Below, one piece after another: positions 36,063 through 45,168 of a stretch of DNA of 64,000 nucleotides (positions are counted from its first letter, which is position 1; each line of letters starts with the position of its first letter). Position numbers and translations under genes: made by a program. The stretch spans positions 1 through 64,000 of the forward strand of contig NZ_JAGBLU010000080.1 of the NCBI RefSeq assembly GCF_017635265.1. Reading direction: 5' to 3'. Under the pieces are notes generated by a model. The model saw only the letters and a program-made list of their open reading frames with translations. It did no database searches and was not told where the DNA came from. Origin of the DNA: Butyrivibrio sp. (GTDB lineage: Bacteria > Bacillota > Clostridia > Lachnospirales > Lachnospiraceae).

Positions 36063-36911
36063 ATGAATAGAGAAAGAGTAAAAGAATTAAGTATAAAAGC
36101 GATGGACCTAAGGAAAGTCGTTCTTGAAATGATAAGAAAATCCGGCGGAGGACATATTGGTGGTGACTTTTCCGTTATGGAAACGCTGGTGACACTGTAC
36201 TTTGACATTATGAATATATCGCCGGACAACAAGGATGATCCGGATCGTGATTATTTTGTAATGAGTAAAGGGCATTCTGTTGAAAGCTACTATGCCGTTT
36301 TGGCAGATAAGGGATTTTTTGACACGCAGGAGCTTATTGATACATTTTCTCAGTTTGGTTCAAAGTTTATTGGACATCCCAATAATGAGGTGGATGGAGT
36401 GGAGATGAACTCAGGTTCCCTTGGACATGGACTTCCTGTGGCGGTTGGAATGGCTCTTGCATGCAGGATGGACAAAAGACCAAGTCGCATCTACACAGTT
36501 ATGGGTGATGGAGAACTTGCGGAAGGCTCGGTATGGGAAGGCTTCATGGCAGCAGGTCACTATAAACTCGGAAACCTCTGTGCTGTGGTTGACAGAAACC
36601 ATTTACAGATTTCGGGAACAACAGAGGAAGTGATGACTCATGAAAATCTTCATCAACAGGTGGAAAGCTTTGGATGGAATGTTCTGGAAGCAAACGGAAA
36701 CAGTATAAGTGAGATGTCGGAGGCTTTTCAAAGTGCTATGAACGTAGATGATAAGCCTACTCTTATCATTGCCAATACAATAAAAGGATTTGGTGGTGGT
36801 GATGTTATGGAAAACAATGTGGGATGGCATCATCATGTTCCAAATGATGAAGAGTACGAGAAGATTGTTAAGGCAATAGATGAAAGAAGGGAGGAACTTG
36901 AAAATGAATAA
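36063..36911 (+). CDS. Transketolase N-terminal subunit
   Basis: A 282-residue thiamine-diphosphate-binding half of a split transketolase. The Mg/ThDP motif is GDGELAEGSVWEGFMAAGHYKLGNL ending in VVDRN (roughly residues 142-172). Early GHIGGDFS and MSKGHS supply the catalytic histidines. ATG 36063 is six bases after GAGGTGA. It overlaps the C-terminal subunit by eight bases. Split transketolases in sugar operons are often specialised, for example in apulose 4-phosphate or sulfosugar metabolism. Confidence 0.9.
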   Translation: MNRERVKELSIKAMDLRKVVLEMIRKSGGGHIGGDFSVMETLVTLYFDIMNISPDNKDDPDRDYFVMSKGHSVESYYAVLADKGFFDTQELIDTFSQFGSKFIGHPNNEVDGVEMNSGSLGHGLPVAVGMALACRMDKRPSRIYTVMGDGELAEGSVWEGFMAAGHYKLGNLCAVVDRNHLQISGTTEEVMTHENLHQQVESFGWNVLEANGNSISEMSEAFQSAMNVDDKPTLIIANTIKGFGGGDVMENNVGWHHHVPNDEEYEKIVKAIDERREELENE

Positions 36912-37845
36912 GATTCCGAACAGACAGGCTATCTGCGAAGTTTTAATGGAACATGCAAAAAGTGATAAAGATATAATTGCACTCTGTTCAGATTCAAGAG
37001 GCTCGGCTTCTATGACTCCTTTTTTTAAGGAGTTCCCGGAGCAGGCTGTGGAAGTTGGGATTGCTGAGCAGGATCTTGTTGGAATAGCGGCAGGAATGGC
37101 ACATGCAGGTAAAAAGACATACTGTTTTTCCCCGGCTTGTTTTTTATCTACTCGTTCTTATGAGCAGGCAAAAGTTGATGTGGCTTATTCAAATACTAAT
37201 GTTAAGCTCATTGGAATAAGCGGCGGAATAAGCTATGGTGAACTTGGAATGAGCCATCACAGCGCACAGGATATAGCAGCAATGTCAGCAATTCCCAATA
37301 TGCGAGTTTATCTTCCAAGCGACAGATTTCAGACGGCAAAGCTTATTGAAGCTCTTTTAACAGATGATTCACCTGCATACGTAAGGGTGGGGCGAAATCC
37401 GGTGGAAGATATATACAGTGAAGAGAGCACACCTTTTGAGATGGATAAGGCAACTGTGTGGAAGTTTGGAGATGGAATCGGCAAGAAGATTGTGATCGTG
37501 GCTTGTGGAGAAATGGTGAGACCTGCGCTTGAAGGGGCTAAAAGCCTTGAAAAAGAAGGTATTACAGTTACGGTTCTTGATATGTACTGCGTTAAGCCTT
37601 TTGACAAAGATGCACTGATTAAAGCAGCAGAGGATGCAGACCTTGTTGTTTCTGTCGAGGAGCATGCTCCTTTTGGAGGTCTTGGATCAGATGTTGCGTC
37701 TGTTGTATCGGCGAACAAGCCTTGCAAAGTAGTGCAGATGGCACTTCCTGACGATCATGTCATAACAGGAAAATCCAAAGCAGTATTCGATTACTACGGG
37801 TTAAATGCTGAAGGAATCGCAAAAACGGTAAAGGGGAACTTATGA
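36904..37845 (+). CDS. Transketolase C-terminal subunit
   Basis: A 313-residue pyrimidine-binding and C-terminal half. EVGIAEQDLVGIAAGMA contains the Glu that activates thiamine diphosphate, and MSHHSAQDIAAM and YVRVGR are typical. GGAGG precedes ATG 36904. It is translationally coupled at both ends: it overlaps the N-terminal subunit and shares ATGA with the kinase gene. Together the two subunits transfer a two-carbon ketol unit from a ketose phosphate to an aldehyde acceptor. Confidence 0.9.
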   Translation: MNKIPNRQAICEVLMEHAKSDKDIIALCSDSRGSASMTPFFKEFPEQAVEVGIAEQDLVGIAAGMAHAGKKTYCFSPACFLSTRSYEQAKVDVAYSNTNVKLIGISGGISYGELGMSHHSAQDIAAMSAIPNMRVYLPSDRFQTAKLIEALLTDDSPAYVRVGRNPVEDIYSEESTPFEMDKATVWKFGDGIGKKIVIVACGEMVRPALEGAKSLEKEGITVTVLDMYCVKPFDKDALIKAAEDADLVVSVEEHAPFGGLGSDVASVVSANKPCKVVQMALPDDHVITGKSKAVFDYYGLNAEGIAKTVKGNL

Positions 37846-39320
37846 GTGGGCGGTATGTAATAAGTATCGATCAGAGCACGCAAGGAACAAAAGCTCTTTT
37901 GTTCGATAAAAACGGGGTGCTTATGTGCAGATGTGATGTGGCTCATAAGCAGATAATAAATGATCTCGGATGGGTTAGTCATGACCCTGAGGAAATCTAT
38001 GAAAATGTAATAACGGCAGTTAAAGGAGTCATTTCAAAAGCAAATATAAGTCCTGAACTTGTGGTGTCGGTTGGAATAAGCAATCAAAGGGAAACAAGTC
38101 TTATTTGGGAAAAAGAGACCGGCAAACCCTTGAACCATGCGGTAGTCTGGCAGTGTGCAAGAGCGGCCAGCATATGCGAAAGATCGGAGATAAAAGAAAT
38201 TGAGGCATATATCTACAAGACAACAGGCATAAAACTGTCGCCATATTTTCCGGCTGCCAAGATAGCATGGCTTTTGGAAAACACAATGGGGGCGGGGAAA
38301 CTGGCAGATAATAACGCCATTTGCCACGGCACGATGGACAGCTATCTTGTGTACAGGTTAACAGGTGGACAAGTATATGCAACTGATTATTCCAATGCTT
38401 CAAGGACGCAGCTATTTGACATTTTTAATCTGAAGTGGGATGAGAGAATCTGTTCAGCCTTTGGGATAGAAGTTTCTAATATGCCAAAAGTCATGGATTC
38501 TGATTCTTGTTATGGCTACACTGATTTTGAAGGCCTTTTGTCTGAAAAGATACCGATCCATGGAGTAATGGGCGACAGCCATGCTGCATTGTTTGGTCAG
38601 GATTGCTGCGAAAAAGGAAAAACAAAAGCCACTTATGGTACAGGCTCATCTATAATGATGAATATAGGTGAAAAGCCCATACTAAGTAAAAATGGATTGG
38701 TGACGTCTCTTGCATGGGGAAGAGGTGGGCATGTTCAGTACGTTCTGGAGGGAAATCTTAACTATACCGGAGCTGTTATTACATGGCTTAAAGATGACCT
38801 TGGCCTCATTGAAAATGCAGCTGAGACCGAGAAGTTTGCCAATGAAGCAACCAGGGATGACGAGCTTTACCTTGTGCCGGCTTTTACCGGGCTTGGGGCT
38901 CCATATTGGAATTTCCGCGCAAAAGCAGCGATAATAGGAATGGACAGAACTACAGGGAAAGCTGAGTTTTGCAGAGCAGCCCTTGAATGCATTGCATATC
39001 AGATCACTGATATTGTAAAAGCCATGAGCGAAGATTCAGGAGTGACACTATCGGAGTTAAGAGTAGATGGTGGTCCCACCAGAAATGAGTATCTGATGCA
39101 GTTTCAAAGTGATATGGCGGGCTGTAAAGTTCTTGTCCCCAATCAGGAGGAATTATCCGGTATCGGAGCTGCATATATGGCGGGAATTGCTGCAGGTCTC
39201 TGGGATGATAGCATCCTTTCGAAATTGAAAAGAACTGTTCATGAGCCGACAATGGATGAAAAGAAAGTAAAGAGTAAATATGAAGGTTGGAAAAAGGCAG
39301 TAGAAACTGTCAATAAATGA
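37842..39320 (+). CDS. FGGY-family sugar kinase (glycerol-kinase-like)
   Basis: A 492-residue FGGY kinase. The N-terminal phosphate motif is ISIDQSTQGTKALLFD, with NQRETSLIWE and the glycerol-kinase-like AVVWQCARAA. GTGSSIMMNIG and RVDGGPTRNEYLMQF form the ATP side. It starts within the stop of the transketolase gene. Sequence style is nearest to glycerol kinase, but in this operon a ketose substrate is more likely, with the isomerase upstream and transketolase acting on the phosphorylated product. Apulose kinase of the apiose pathway is a candidate; glycerol or dihydroxyacetone cannot be excluded. Confidence 0.85.
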   Translation: MSGRYVISIDQSTQGTKALLFDKNGVLMCRCDVAHKQIINDLGWVSHDPEEIYENVITAVKGVISKANISPELVVSVGISNQRETSLIWEKETGKPLNHAVVWQCARAASICERSEIKEIEAYIYKTTGIKLSPYFPAAKIAWLLENTMGAGKLADNNAICHGTMDSYLVYRLTGGQVYATDYSNASRTQLFDIFNLKWDERICSAFGIEVSNMPKVMDSDSCYGYTDFEGLLSEKIPIHGVMGDSHAALFGQDCCEKGKTKATYGTGSSIMMNIGEKPILSKNGLVTSLAWGRGGHVQYVLEGNLNYTGAVITWLKDDLGLIENAAETEKFANEATRDDELYLVPAFTGLGAPYWNFRAKAAIIGMDRTTGKAEFCRAALECIAYQITDIVKAMSEDSGVTLSELRVDGGPTRNEYLMQFQSDMAGCKVLVPNQEELSGIGAAYMAGIAAGLWDDSILSKLKRTVHEPTMDEKKVKSKYEGWKKAVETVNK

Positions 39321-39330
39321 GGTAAAAGAC

Positions 39331-40215
39331 ATGATAAAATTCAATATTCCGGATGAGAAAAAAGTAAGAGTAATTCTAGATACAGATGCAAAGAATGAAG
39401 TAGATGATCAGTTTGCGATTGTTCAGGCACTTCTTTCTGAGTCCATGGATCTAAAGGCGCTTGTAGCCGCGCACTTTGGTACAGGAAAATCAGAACATAG
39501 CATGAAGGACAGTTACGATGAGATTCAAAAACTTCTTGATCTAATGCACATGAATGGCCAGGTTAATGTTGTTTGCGGCGGGGAAAGAGCAATGTCATCG
39601 GAAGATGATCTGGTGGAGTCTGAGGGCGCCAGATTTATTGTGGAAGAAGCTATGAAAGATGACGACAGACCATTATATGTGGCATTTCTCGGTCCCCTTA
39701 CTGACATGGCAGCAGCTCTTAAGATGGAGCCTCGAATTGCTAAAAAGAATCTGACTGTTATATGGATTGGAGGAAGAGATTGGCCAATTGGAGGTTGGGA
39801 ATACAATCTTAGTAACGATGTTGCTGCAGCAAACTATGTTTTTAAGTCCGATGTGCAGCTTTGGCAGGTGCCTAGAAATGTATACAGAATGATGCCTGTT
39901 TCTTTTGCTGAAATGTATGACAAAGTGTATCCTTGCGGAGAAGTTGGGAAATATCTCGTTGAGAATGTAATTGCTTTTAACAATGAAGATAAAGCACGCC
40001 CAATTGAATACAGATGTCTGGGCGATTCTCCTGCTGTGGGAATCATTATGTTCAATGATTGTGGTGAATGGGATTACAAGCCAGCACCTTCATTTGATGA
40101 AAAGATGAATTATATTCATGAGGGTAAATACAGACCTATTAAGGTTTATAAGAATATCGATAACAGATTTATTCTGGAGGATTTCTTTGCGAAATTGAGA
40201 CTTTTTACGTCTTAA
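39331..40215 (+). CDS. Nucleoside-hydrolase-fold protein (IUNH superfamily)
   Basis: A 294-residue member of the inosine-uridine nucleoside hydrolase superfamily. The calcium-binding motif is VILDTDAKNEVDDQFAI, a variant of the usual DTDPGxDD. GPLTDMAAAL and NLSNDVAAANYVF are present. Classical members release ribose from nucleosides. The variant motif and the position at the end of a sugar operon suggest a different N- or O-furanoside substrate, which is inference. It follows the kinase by 10 bp and is the last gene before pflB. Confidence 0.82.
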   Translation: MIKFNIPDEKKVRVILDTDAKNEVDDQFAIVQALLSESMDLKALVAAHFGTGKSEHSMKDSYDEIQKLLDLMHMNGQVNVVCGGERAMSSEDDLVESEGARFIVEEAMKDDDRPLYVAFLGPLTDMAAALKMEPRIAKKNLTVIWIGGRDWPIGGWEYNLSNDVAAANYVFKSDVQLWQVPRNVYRMMPVSFAEMYDKVYPCGEVGKYLVENVIAFNNEDKARPIEYRCLGDSPAVGIIMFNDCGEWDYKPAPSFDEKMNYIHEGKYRPIKVYKNIDNRFILEDFFAKLRLFTS

Positions 40216-40254
40216 TTTTGAACATTCTGTGAAAAATAAAAAATAAATAAAAAC

Positions 40255-40296
40255 TTGATTACAATCAATGTTCACTCTATGACTAGGTGTTAAGAT
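40255..40296 (+). promoter_or_regulatory. FNR/CRP-type box and -10 of pflB
   Basis: TTGATTACAATCAA (40255-40268) is a perfect match to the FNR consensus TTGAT-N4-ATCAA. TAAGAT at 40291-40296 is a plausible -10; a start seven bases beyond would put the box centre at -41.5, the class II activator position. The same box also overlaps a weaker promoter (TTGATT, 17 bp, TATGAC), where binding would repress. Confidence 0.6.
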
Positions 40297-40361
40297 ATGC
40301 TTCGTAAACATTAGTGATAAATAATTAACAAACAATTTTATTGGTTTGAGAGGAGTATATG

Positions 40362-42626
40362 ATGAACGAAGCATGGAGAGGGTTTAAAGGAACCCACTGG
40401 CTGGATGATGTAAATGTTAGAGACTTCATCCAGAACAACTACACACCATATGATGGAGATGAAAGCTTCCTTGCTGATGCTACAGATGCTACAAACAAGC
40501 TCTGGGGCAAGTTACAGGAGCTTCAGAAGCAGGAACGTGAAAAGGGCGGCGTTCTCGAGTGCGAGACAGAAGTTGTATCAAGCCTTACAGCTTATGGCCC
40601 TGGATACATCGATGAGTCTATGAAGGACCTTGAGCAGATCGTTGGTCTTCAGACAGACAAGCCACTTAAGAGAGCATTCATGCCTTACGGTGGAATCAAG
40701 ATGGCAGAAGAAGCTGCTGAGACATATGGTTACAAGGTAAATGAGAAGTTCCACAAGATCTTCACAGAGTACCACAAGACACACAACCAGGCAGTATTTG
40801 ATGCTTACACACCTGAGATGAGAGCTGCCAGACACAGCCACATCGTAACTGGTCTTCCAGATACATACGGCCGTGGACGTATCGTAGGCGACTACAGAAG
40901 AGTAGCTCTTTACGGTATTGATTACCTCATCAAGAAAAAGCAGGAAGATTTCAACAACTGCGGTGATGGCACAATGCTTGATCACATCATTCGTCAGAGA
41001 GAAGAGATCTCAGAGCAGATCAGAGCTCTTAAGGGAATGAAAGAAATGGCTGCTGTATACGGATTCGATATTTCACAGCCAGCTAAGAATGCAAAAGAGG
41101 CTGTTCAGTGGCTTTACTTTGGATATCTTGCAGCTATCAAGACTCAGAACGGTGCTGCTATGTCTGTTGGACGTGTTTCAACATTCCTTGATATCTATAT
41201 TGAGAGAGATATTAAAGAGGGAACTCTTACAGAGTCACAGGCTCAGGAGCTTATCGACCACATGACAATGAAGTTCAGAATGGTTAAGTTTGCTCGTATC
41301 CCTTCATACAACAACCTCTTCTCAGGAGACCCGGTTTGGGCAACACTTGAGGTTGGTGGACTTGGTATGGATGGTCGTCACATGGTTACAAAGAACGACT
41401 TCAGATTCCTCCACACACTTGAGAACATGGGACCTTCACCAGAGCCTAACCTTACTGTTCTTTACACATCAAAGCTTCCAGCTACTTTCAAGAAGTATGC
41501 TGCTAAGATTTCAGTTACAACATCTTCAATCCAGTACGAGAACGATGATGTTATGAGACCTATCTGGGGCGATGACTACAGCATCTGCTGCTGCGTATCT
41601 GCTACACAGACTGGTAAAGAAATGCAGTTCTTCGGAGCCAGAGCAAACCTTGCTAAGTGTCTTCTTTACGCTATCAACGGTGGTAAGGATGAGAAGTTCC
41701 TTACAAAAGATGGTCAGCACATGCAGGTAGGACCTGAGATGGCTCCTATTACTTCAGAAGTACTTGATTACGACGAAGTAATGCACAAATATGACATTAT
41801 GATGGATTGGCTTGCAGGACTCTATGTAAACATCCTCAACCTCATCCAGTACATGCATGATAAATACTACTATGAAGCAGCTGAGATGGCTCTTATCGAT
41901 ACAAATGTAAGACGTACATTCGCTACAGGTATCGCTGGTTTCTCACACGTTGTAGATTCACTTTCAGCTATTAAGTACGCTAAGGTTTCAACTGTTCGTG
42001 ATGAGTCAGGTCTTGTAATTGATTACAAGGTAGAGGGAGACTTCCCAAGATACGGTAACGATGATGAGAGAGCTGACGAGATCGCTGTATGGCTTCTTAA
42101 GACATTCATGAAGAAGATCGAGAAGCATCACACATACCGTGATTCAGAGCCTACAACATCTATCCTTACAATTACTTCAAACGTAGTTTATGGTAAGGCT
42201 ACAGGTGCTACACCTGATGGAAGACCTGCATTCGCTTCATTTGCTCCCGGTGCTTCACCATCATACGGTGCAGAGAAGAACGGTCTTCTTTCATCACTTA
42301 ACTCTGTTGCTAAGATTCCTTACGAGTACGCTCTTGATGGAATTTCAAACACACAGACAATGAACCCTAACGCTCTTGGTCATGACGACGAAGAGAGAGC
42401 AAATAAGCTTGTTAACGTACTTGATGGTTACTTCAACCAGGGTGCACACCACCTCAACGTTAACGTATTTGGTAAGGAGAAGCTCATCGATGCTATGGAG
42501 CATCCTGAGAAGCCTGAGTATGCTAACTTCACTATCCGTGTATCAGGATATGCTGTTAAGTTCATCAACCTTACTAAGGAGCAGCAACTCGACGTTATCG
42601 CACGTACATGCCATACAGCTCTTTGA
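40362..42626 (+). CDS. pflB: Pyruvate formate-lyase (formate C-acetyltransferase)
   Basis: A 754-residue glycyl radical enzyme converting pyruvate and CoA to acetyl-CoA and formate in the cytoplasm. The catalytic cysteines lie in SICCCVSAT, with Cys410-Cys411 the likely pair, and the radical site is Gly729 in RVSGYAV. Length and C-terminus match canonical PflB rather than diol-dehydratase or choline lyase types. ATG 40362 is six bases after AGGAG. Codon use is visibly more biased (many CTT, TAC, AAG, ACA) than its neighbours, as expected for a very highly expressed gene. No activase gene is adjacent. It appears to be a core gene between accessory sugar clusters. Confidence 0.95.
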   Translation: MNEAWRGFKGTHWLDDVNVRDFIQNNYTPYDGDESFLADATDATNKLWGKLQELQKQEREKGGVLECETEVVSSLTAYGPGYIDESMKDLEQIVGLQTDKPLKRAFMPYGGIKMAEEAAETYGYKVNEKFHKIFTEYHKTHNQAVFDAYTPEMRAARHSHIVTGLPDTYGRGRIVGDYRRVALYGIDYLIKKKQEDFNNCGDGTMLDHIIRQREEISEQIRALKGMKEMAAVYGFDISQPAKNAKEAVQWLYFGYLAAIKTQNGAAMSVGRVSTFLDIYIERDIKEGTLTESQAQELIDHMTMKFRMVKFARIPSYNNLFSGDPVWATLEVGGLGMDGRHMVTKNDFRFLHTLENMGPSPEPNLTVLYTSKLPATFKKYAAKISVTTSSIQYENDDVMRPIWGDDYSICCCVSATQTGKEMQFFGARANLAKCLLYAINGGKDEKFLTKDGQHMQVGPEMAPITSEVLDYDEVMHKYDIMMDWLAGLYVNILNLIQYMHDKYYYEAAEMALIDTNVRRTFATGIAGFSHVVDSLSAIKYAKVSTVRDESGLVIDYKVEGDFPRYGNDDERADEIAVWLLKTFMKKIEKHHTYRDSEPTTSILTITSNVVYGKATGATPDGRPAFASFAPGASPSYGAEKNGLLSSLNSVAKIPYEYALDGISNTQTMNPNALGHDDEERANKLVNVLDGYFNQGAHHLNVNVFGKEKLIDAMEHPEKPEYANFTIRVSGYAVKFINLTKEQQLDVIARTCHTAL

Positions 42627-42724
42627 TATACTTTCTTGTGAGCGCTAAACTAAAATTCTGTGTTGCATAGCTTTATATAGAGCTCTGTAGTATTTGCAAA
42701 GACACAGTAAATAAAAAATAATTC

Positions 42725-42776
42725 GCCTCATTTCCTTTCATGCTTATTCAGAACAGGAAATGAGGCTTTTATTTTT
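42725..42776 (+). terminator. Rho-independent terminator of pflB
   Basis: GCCTCATTTCCT (42725-42736) pairs perfectly with AGGAAATGAGGC (42755-42766), followed by TTTTATTTTTT. In the 296-base gap 42627-42922 I see no gene beyond this terminator. Confidence 0.92.
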
Positions 42777-42922
42777 TATTAACTGTCTCTATTGCTCATA
42801 CTAAATCGCTCTATCTAAAGCTATGGTCACCACAGAATTTTTCTATTTACTGCTGAAGATAGTACCATTTGTGTATGAAGAACAGCAGACTGCCCATGCT
42901 CATGGCCAATCCGCGTCCCTCT

Positions 42923-44929
42923 TTAGAAGAGTAGTGATTTCCATACGAGGAGTTCTTTGGATGAAACGGTGCTAAGTGGTCCTGGTATGGTCTCCGATGA
43001 GCGGTGGTTTCCGAGAAGGTCACAATCAAAGATGATCGGCGTGCCATCGGGATTTTCAAATTTCTGCTCTGGTTCGAATGCAACTCCAAGGCAGTCTGTG
43101 CTTAAAACTCCGCAGGTGAAATCCTTAAGTGCTTTGTCATAATTTGTCTTAAGGAAATATTCTCCATTTTTTTCTTTTAGCTCTATGGTGACTTTAGTCT
43201 TCTTATCTACAAGCTTATTCTTCTCTTTCTTATAAACAGTTGCTCCATTGAAGTAAGCATTACCATCAACCCATACTGGAAGATGACCAAAGTGAGCTTC
43301 GGCAAGATGTCCCATATCGGGATCTTTTTCAAAGTCAAATTGATTATTCCACTCATCATAGGTTGGGAAAATATCAAATGGTGCAGTTCCAACTACCTTG
43401 TAATCTGCATCAGCGGCAGTTTTCTTTTTGTCATCTATTTTGTGCTGCTGCACAAAGATGTTGTTGTAAATTCTGTCATCACCATGAAGGATGGTCATAA
43501 AGCCTGCAACCTCTGTACGGTGACGGATATGGTAAGGTGTATATCTTGGCTCACGTTGACCGTTAACGATGCTGTCTACACCGGAATTTATAAGGCTGAA
43601 GCTTCCGAGAAGAAGATTGTGAAGTACTGCAATTCCTTCACTTGGAATAGTGATAGCAACAGGTGATAAAAGAATGTTGTTATCAATAAGTGTAGGACCA
43701 TGTCCAACCTCTATAAACACATCGCTGTTAAACATGGCACCGGGACCTTGTTTTATACCATCAGGACGGGTATTGTCATGCATAAGATTTTGGCTTACTC
43801 TTGCCCCTTGAGCCTGCCAGTCAAGCCAGACACCCATAATGCTGTGATGAATATGATTTCTCCTTATTGTCACATCTATTGCGGCATGGAGCTTTATTCC
43901 TGCAGTCTCTGCACCACCAAGCTGCTGAGAGGTACATACATCATGAATTTCGCAGTCCTCAATTGTCGAGAATACTGCGCCCATTCTGCCAACTATACCT
44001 GTCTGTTCGCAGTGGTGGATGTGACATCTGCGAACAGTATGATGACCTATGTTTTCTTTTAGCCATCCGTGGTACTGACCGCGGCATACAGCGTCTCTCT
44101 CCATTTGAGTTGGGCTCTTGACCTGTCTTTTTGTAAAGTACATATCGTTTTCCGGATCGAGATACTTACCAAGAGAAATGCCACAGCATTTACTTCCGTA
44201 AATTTCGCAATCTTCAATTACCCAGCCTTTGCTCCAGTGAGGTCCGATCATTCCATCCTGATAAGCAGCAGGAGGAGCCCATGTTGTGGCAGCTTTACAG
44301 ATAGTAAAGCCACTGACTGTTATATAGTTGATACCGTTTTCTTCAGGCATAAAACAATTGCGTCTTACAAGAAATTCTACATTTTCCTTATTAGGGTCAA
44401 GTCCCTGGAAATTACCATAAAGAATCGTCTCATCTCCGTCCTGTTCAGTGTACCATAGGTATTTTGCTGCATCCTGATTCCAGGCAAGAGGATCCGGATT
44501 GCCCATTTGGCATTCAGAAAGGGAAGTGGTTTCAAACATCATGCTGTTATTAATGAAAACAGCGCCTGTGTGCCTGATGATTGGAGCAAAGTACCAATCT
44601 CCGTAAACTCGTGTTGTGTATGGATTATAGTCACCAAAAATGCTGTTCTTAACAGATGTTTTCCAAAGGTTTCCTTTAACCTTAGTCCAGTTTTTGGCTT
44701 CTTCGGCACCGGTTATTACGGCAGCAAGCGGTTTTTCAGAGCGATATATTATTGGAGAATTTTCTGTTCCGGCATTTCTCGGAACTACATGTTCTCTGTA
44801 TATCCCCGGTCTTACAATAATCTCATCTCCCGGCTGAGCAATTTTTGCAGCATCACCGATAACTTTAAAAGGGCGCTCAGTGCTTCCGTCCCCATCGCGA
44901 AAGGCATTGGCATCAACGTAGTAGATCAT
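42923..44929 (-). CDS. GH120 beta-xylosidase-like parallel beta-helix glycosidase
   Basis: A 668-residue right-handed parallel beta-helix protein. It opens with YYVDANAFRDGDGSTERPFK and GDEIIVRPGIYREHV, then carries the GH120 signatures WAPPAAYQDGMIGPHWSKGW, AGIKLHAAIDVTIRRNHIHH, GVWLDWQAQGARVSQNL and VFIEVGHGPTLIDNN. The last two blocks hold the catalytic Asp and Glu of the family as I recall it. Expected product: xylose from xylo-oligosaccharides. No signal peptide. ATG 44929 follows AAGGAG at seven bases; the in-frame ATG 44944 precedes that ribosome-binding site. It is divergent from its likely LacI regulator. Confidence 0.85.
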   Translation of the reverse strand: MIYYVDANAFRDGDGSTERPFKVIGDAAKIAQPGDEIIVRPGIYREHVVPRNAGTENSPIIYRSEKPLAAVITGAEEAKNWTKVKGNLWKTSVKNSIFGDYNPYTTRVYGDWYFAPIIRHTGAVFINNSMMFETTSLSECQMGNPDPLAWNQDAAKYLWYTEQDGDETILYGNFQGLDPNKENVEFLVRRNCFMPEENGINYITVSGFTICKAATTWAPPAAYQDGMIGPHWSKGWVIEDCEIYGSKCCGISLGKYLDPENDMYFTKRQVKSPTQMERDAVCRGQYHGWLKENIGHHTVRRCHIHHCEQTGIVGRMGAVFSTIEDCEIHDVCTSQQLGGAETAGIKLHAAIDVTIRRNHIHHSIMGVWLDWQAQGARVSQNLMHDNTRPDGIKQGPGAMFNSDVFIEVGHGPTLIDNNILLSPVAITIPSEGIAVLHNLLLGSFSLINSGVDSIVNGQREPRYTPYHIRHRTEVAGFMTILHGDDRIYNNIFVQQHKIDDKKKTAADADYKVVGTAPFDIFPTYDEWNNQFDFEKDPDMGHLAEAHFGHLPVWVDGNAYFNGATVYKKEKNKLVDKKTKVTIELKEKNGEYFLKTNYDKALKDFTCGVLSTDCLGVAFEPEQKFENPDGTPIIFDCDLLGNHRSSETIPGPLSTVSSKELLVWKSLLF

Positions 44930-44971
44930 AAAAACTCCTTTCATACATAATTGACAATAAAGTTGAAATTT

Positions 44972-45029
44972 GTTTAACGATTAACATAGATATGTATAAT
45001 ATACTATGCACGAAATGCCCAAAAGTCAA
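44972..45029 (-). promoter_or_regulatory. Promoter and LacI-type operator of the GH120 gene
   Basis: On the minus strand, TTGACT (45024-45029), a 17-bp spacer and TAGTAT (45001-45006) form a promoter. GTTTAACGATTAAC (44972-44985) lies just downstream of the expected start and matches the palindrome before the permease gene at 12 of 14 positions. Confidence 0.55.
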
Positions 45030-45090
45030 TGATAAATGCACAAAAATAGAATGAATAAACCGAATAATTAGTTAACTTTAACAAAAAACC

Positions 45091-45142
45091 TTGACAAGAG
45101 AGTTTGCTGAGCGTAATAATATACATACGTTTAACGATTTAC
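45091..45142 (+). promoter_or_regulatory. Promoter and operator of the LacI gene
   Basis: Consensus TTGACA (45091-45096), a 17-bp spacer and TAATAA (45114-45119). GTTTAACGATTTAC (45129-45142) lies a few bases beyond the expected start, where a repressor would block initiation or escape, implying autoregulation. Confidence 0.6.
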
Positions 45143-45168
45143 TAAATATCACAAATGAGGAATCATAA

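Noticed and set aside
40362-42626. Diol dehydratase, choline lyase or other unusual glycyl radical enzyme
   Set aside because: The adjacent-cysteine block CCVSAT and the C-terminus match pyruvate formate-lyase, and no partner genes of the other types are near.
42637-42650. lac-operator-like TGTGAGCGCTAA after pflB
   Set aside because: Only half symmetrical and located between a stop codon and the terminator, with no promoter.
42847-43089. Frameshifted C-terminus of the GH120 gene
   Set aside because: The main frame ends in TIPGP and LVW, consistent with the family's end; the alternative frame has no family motif.
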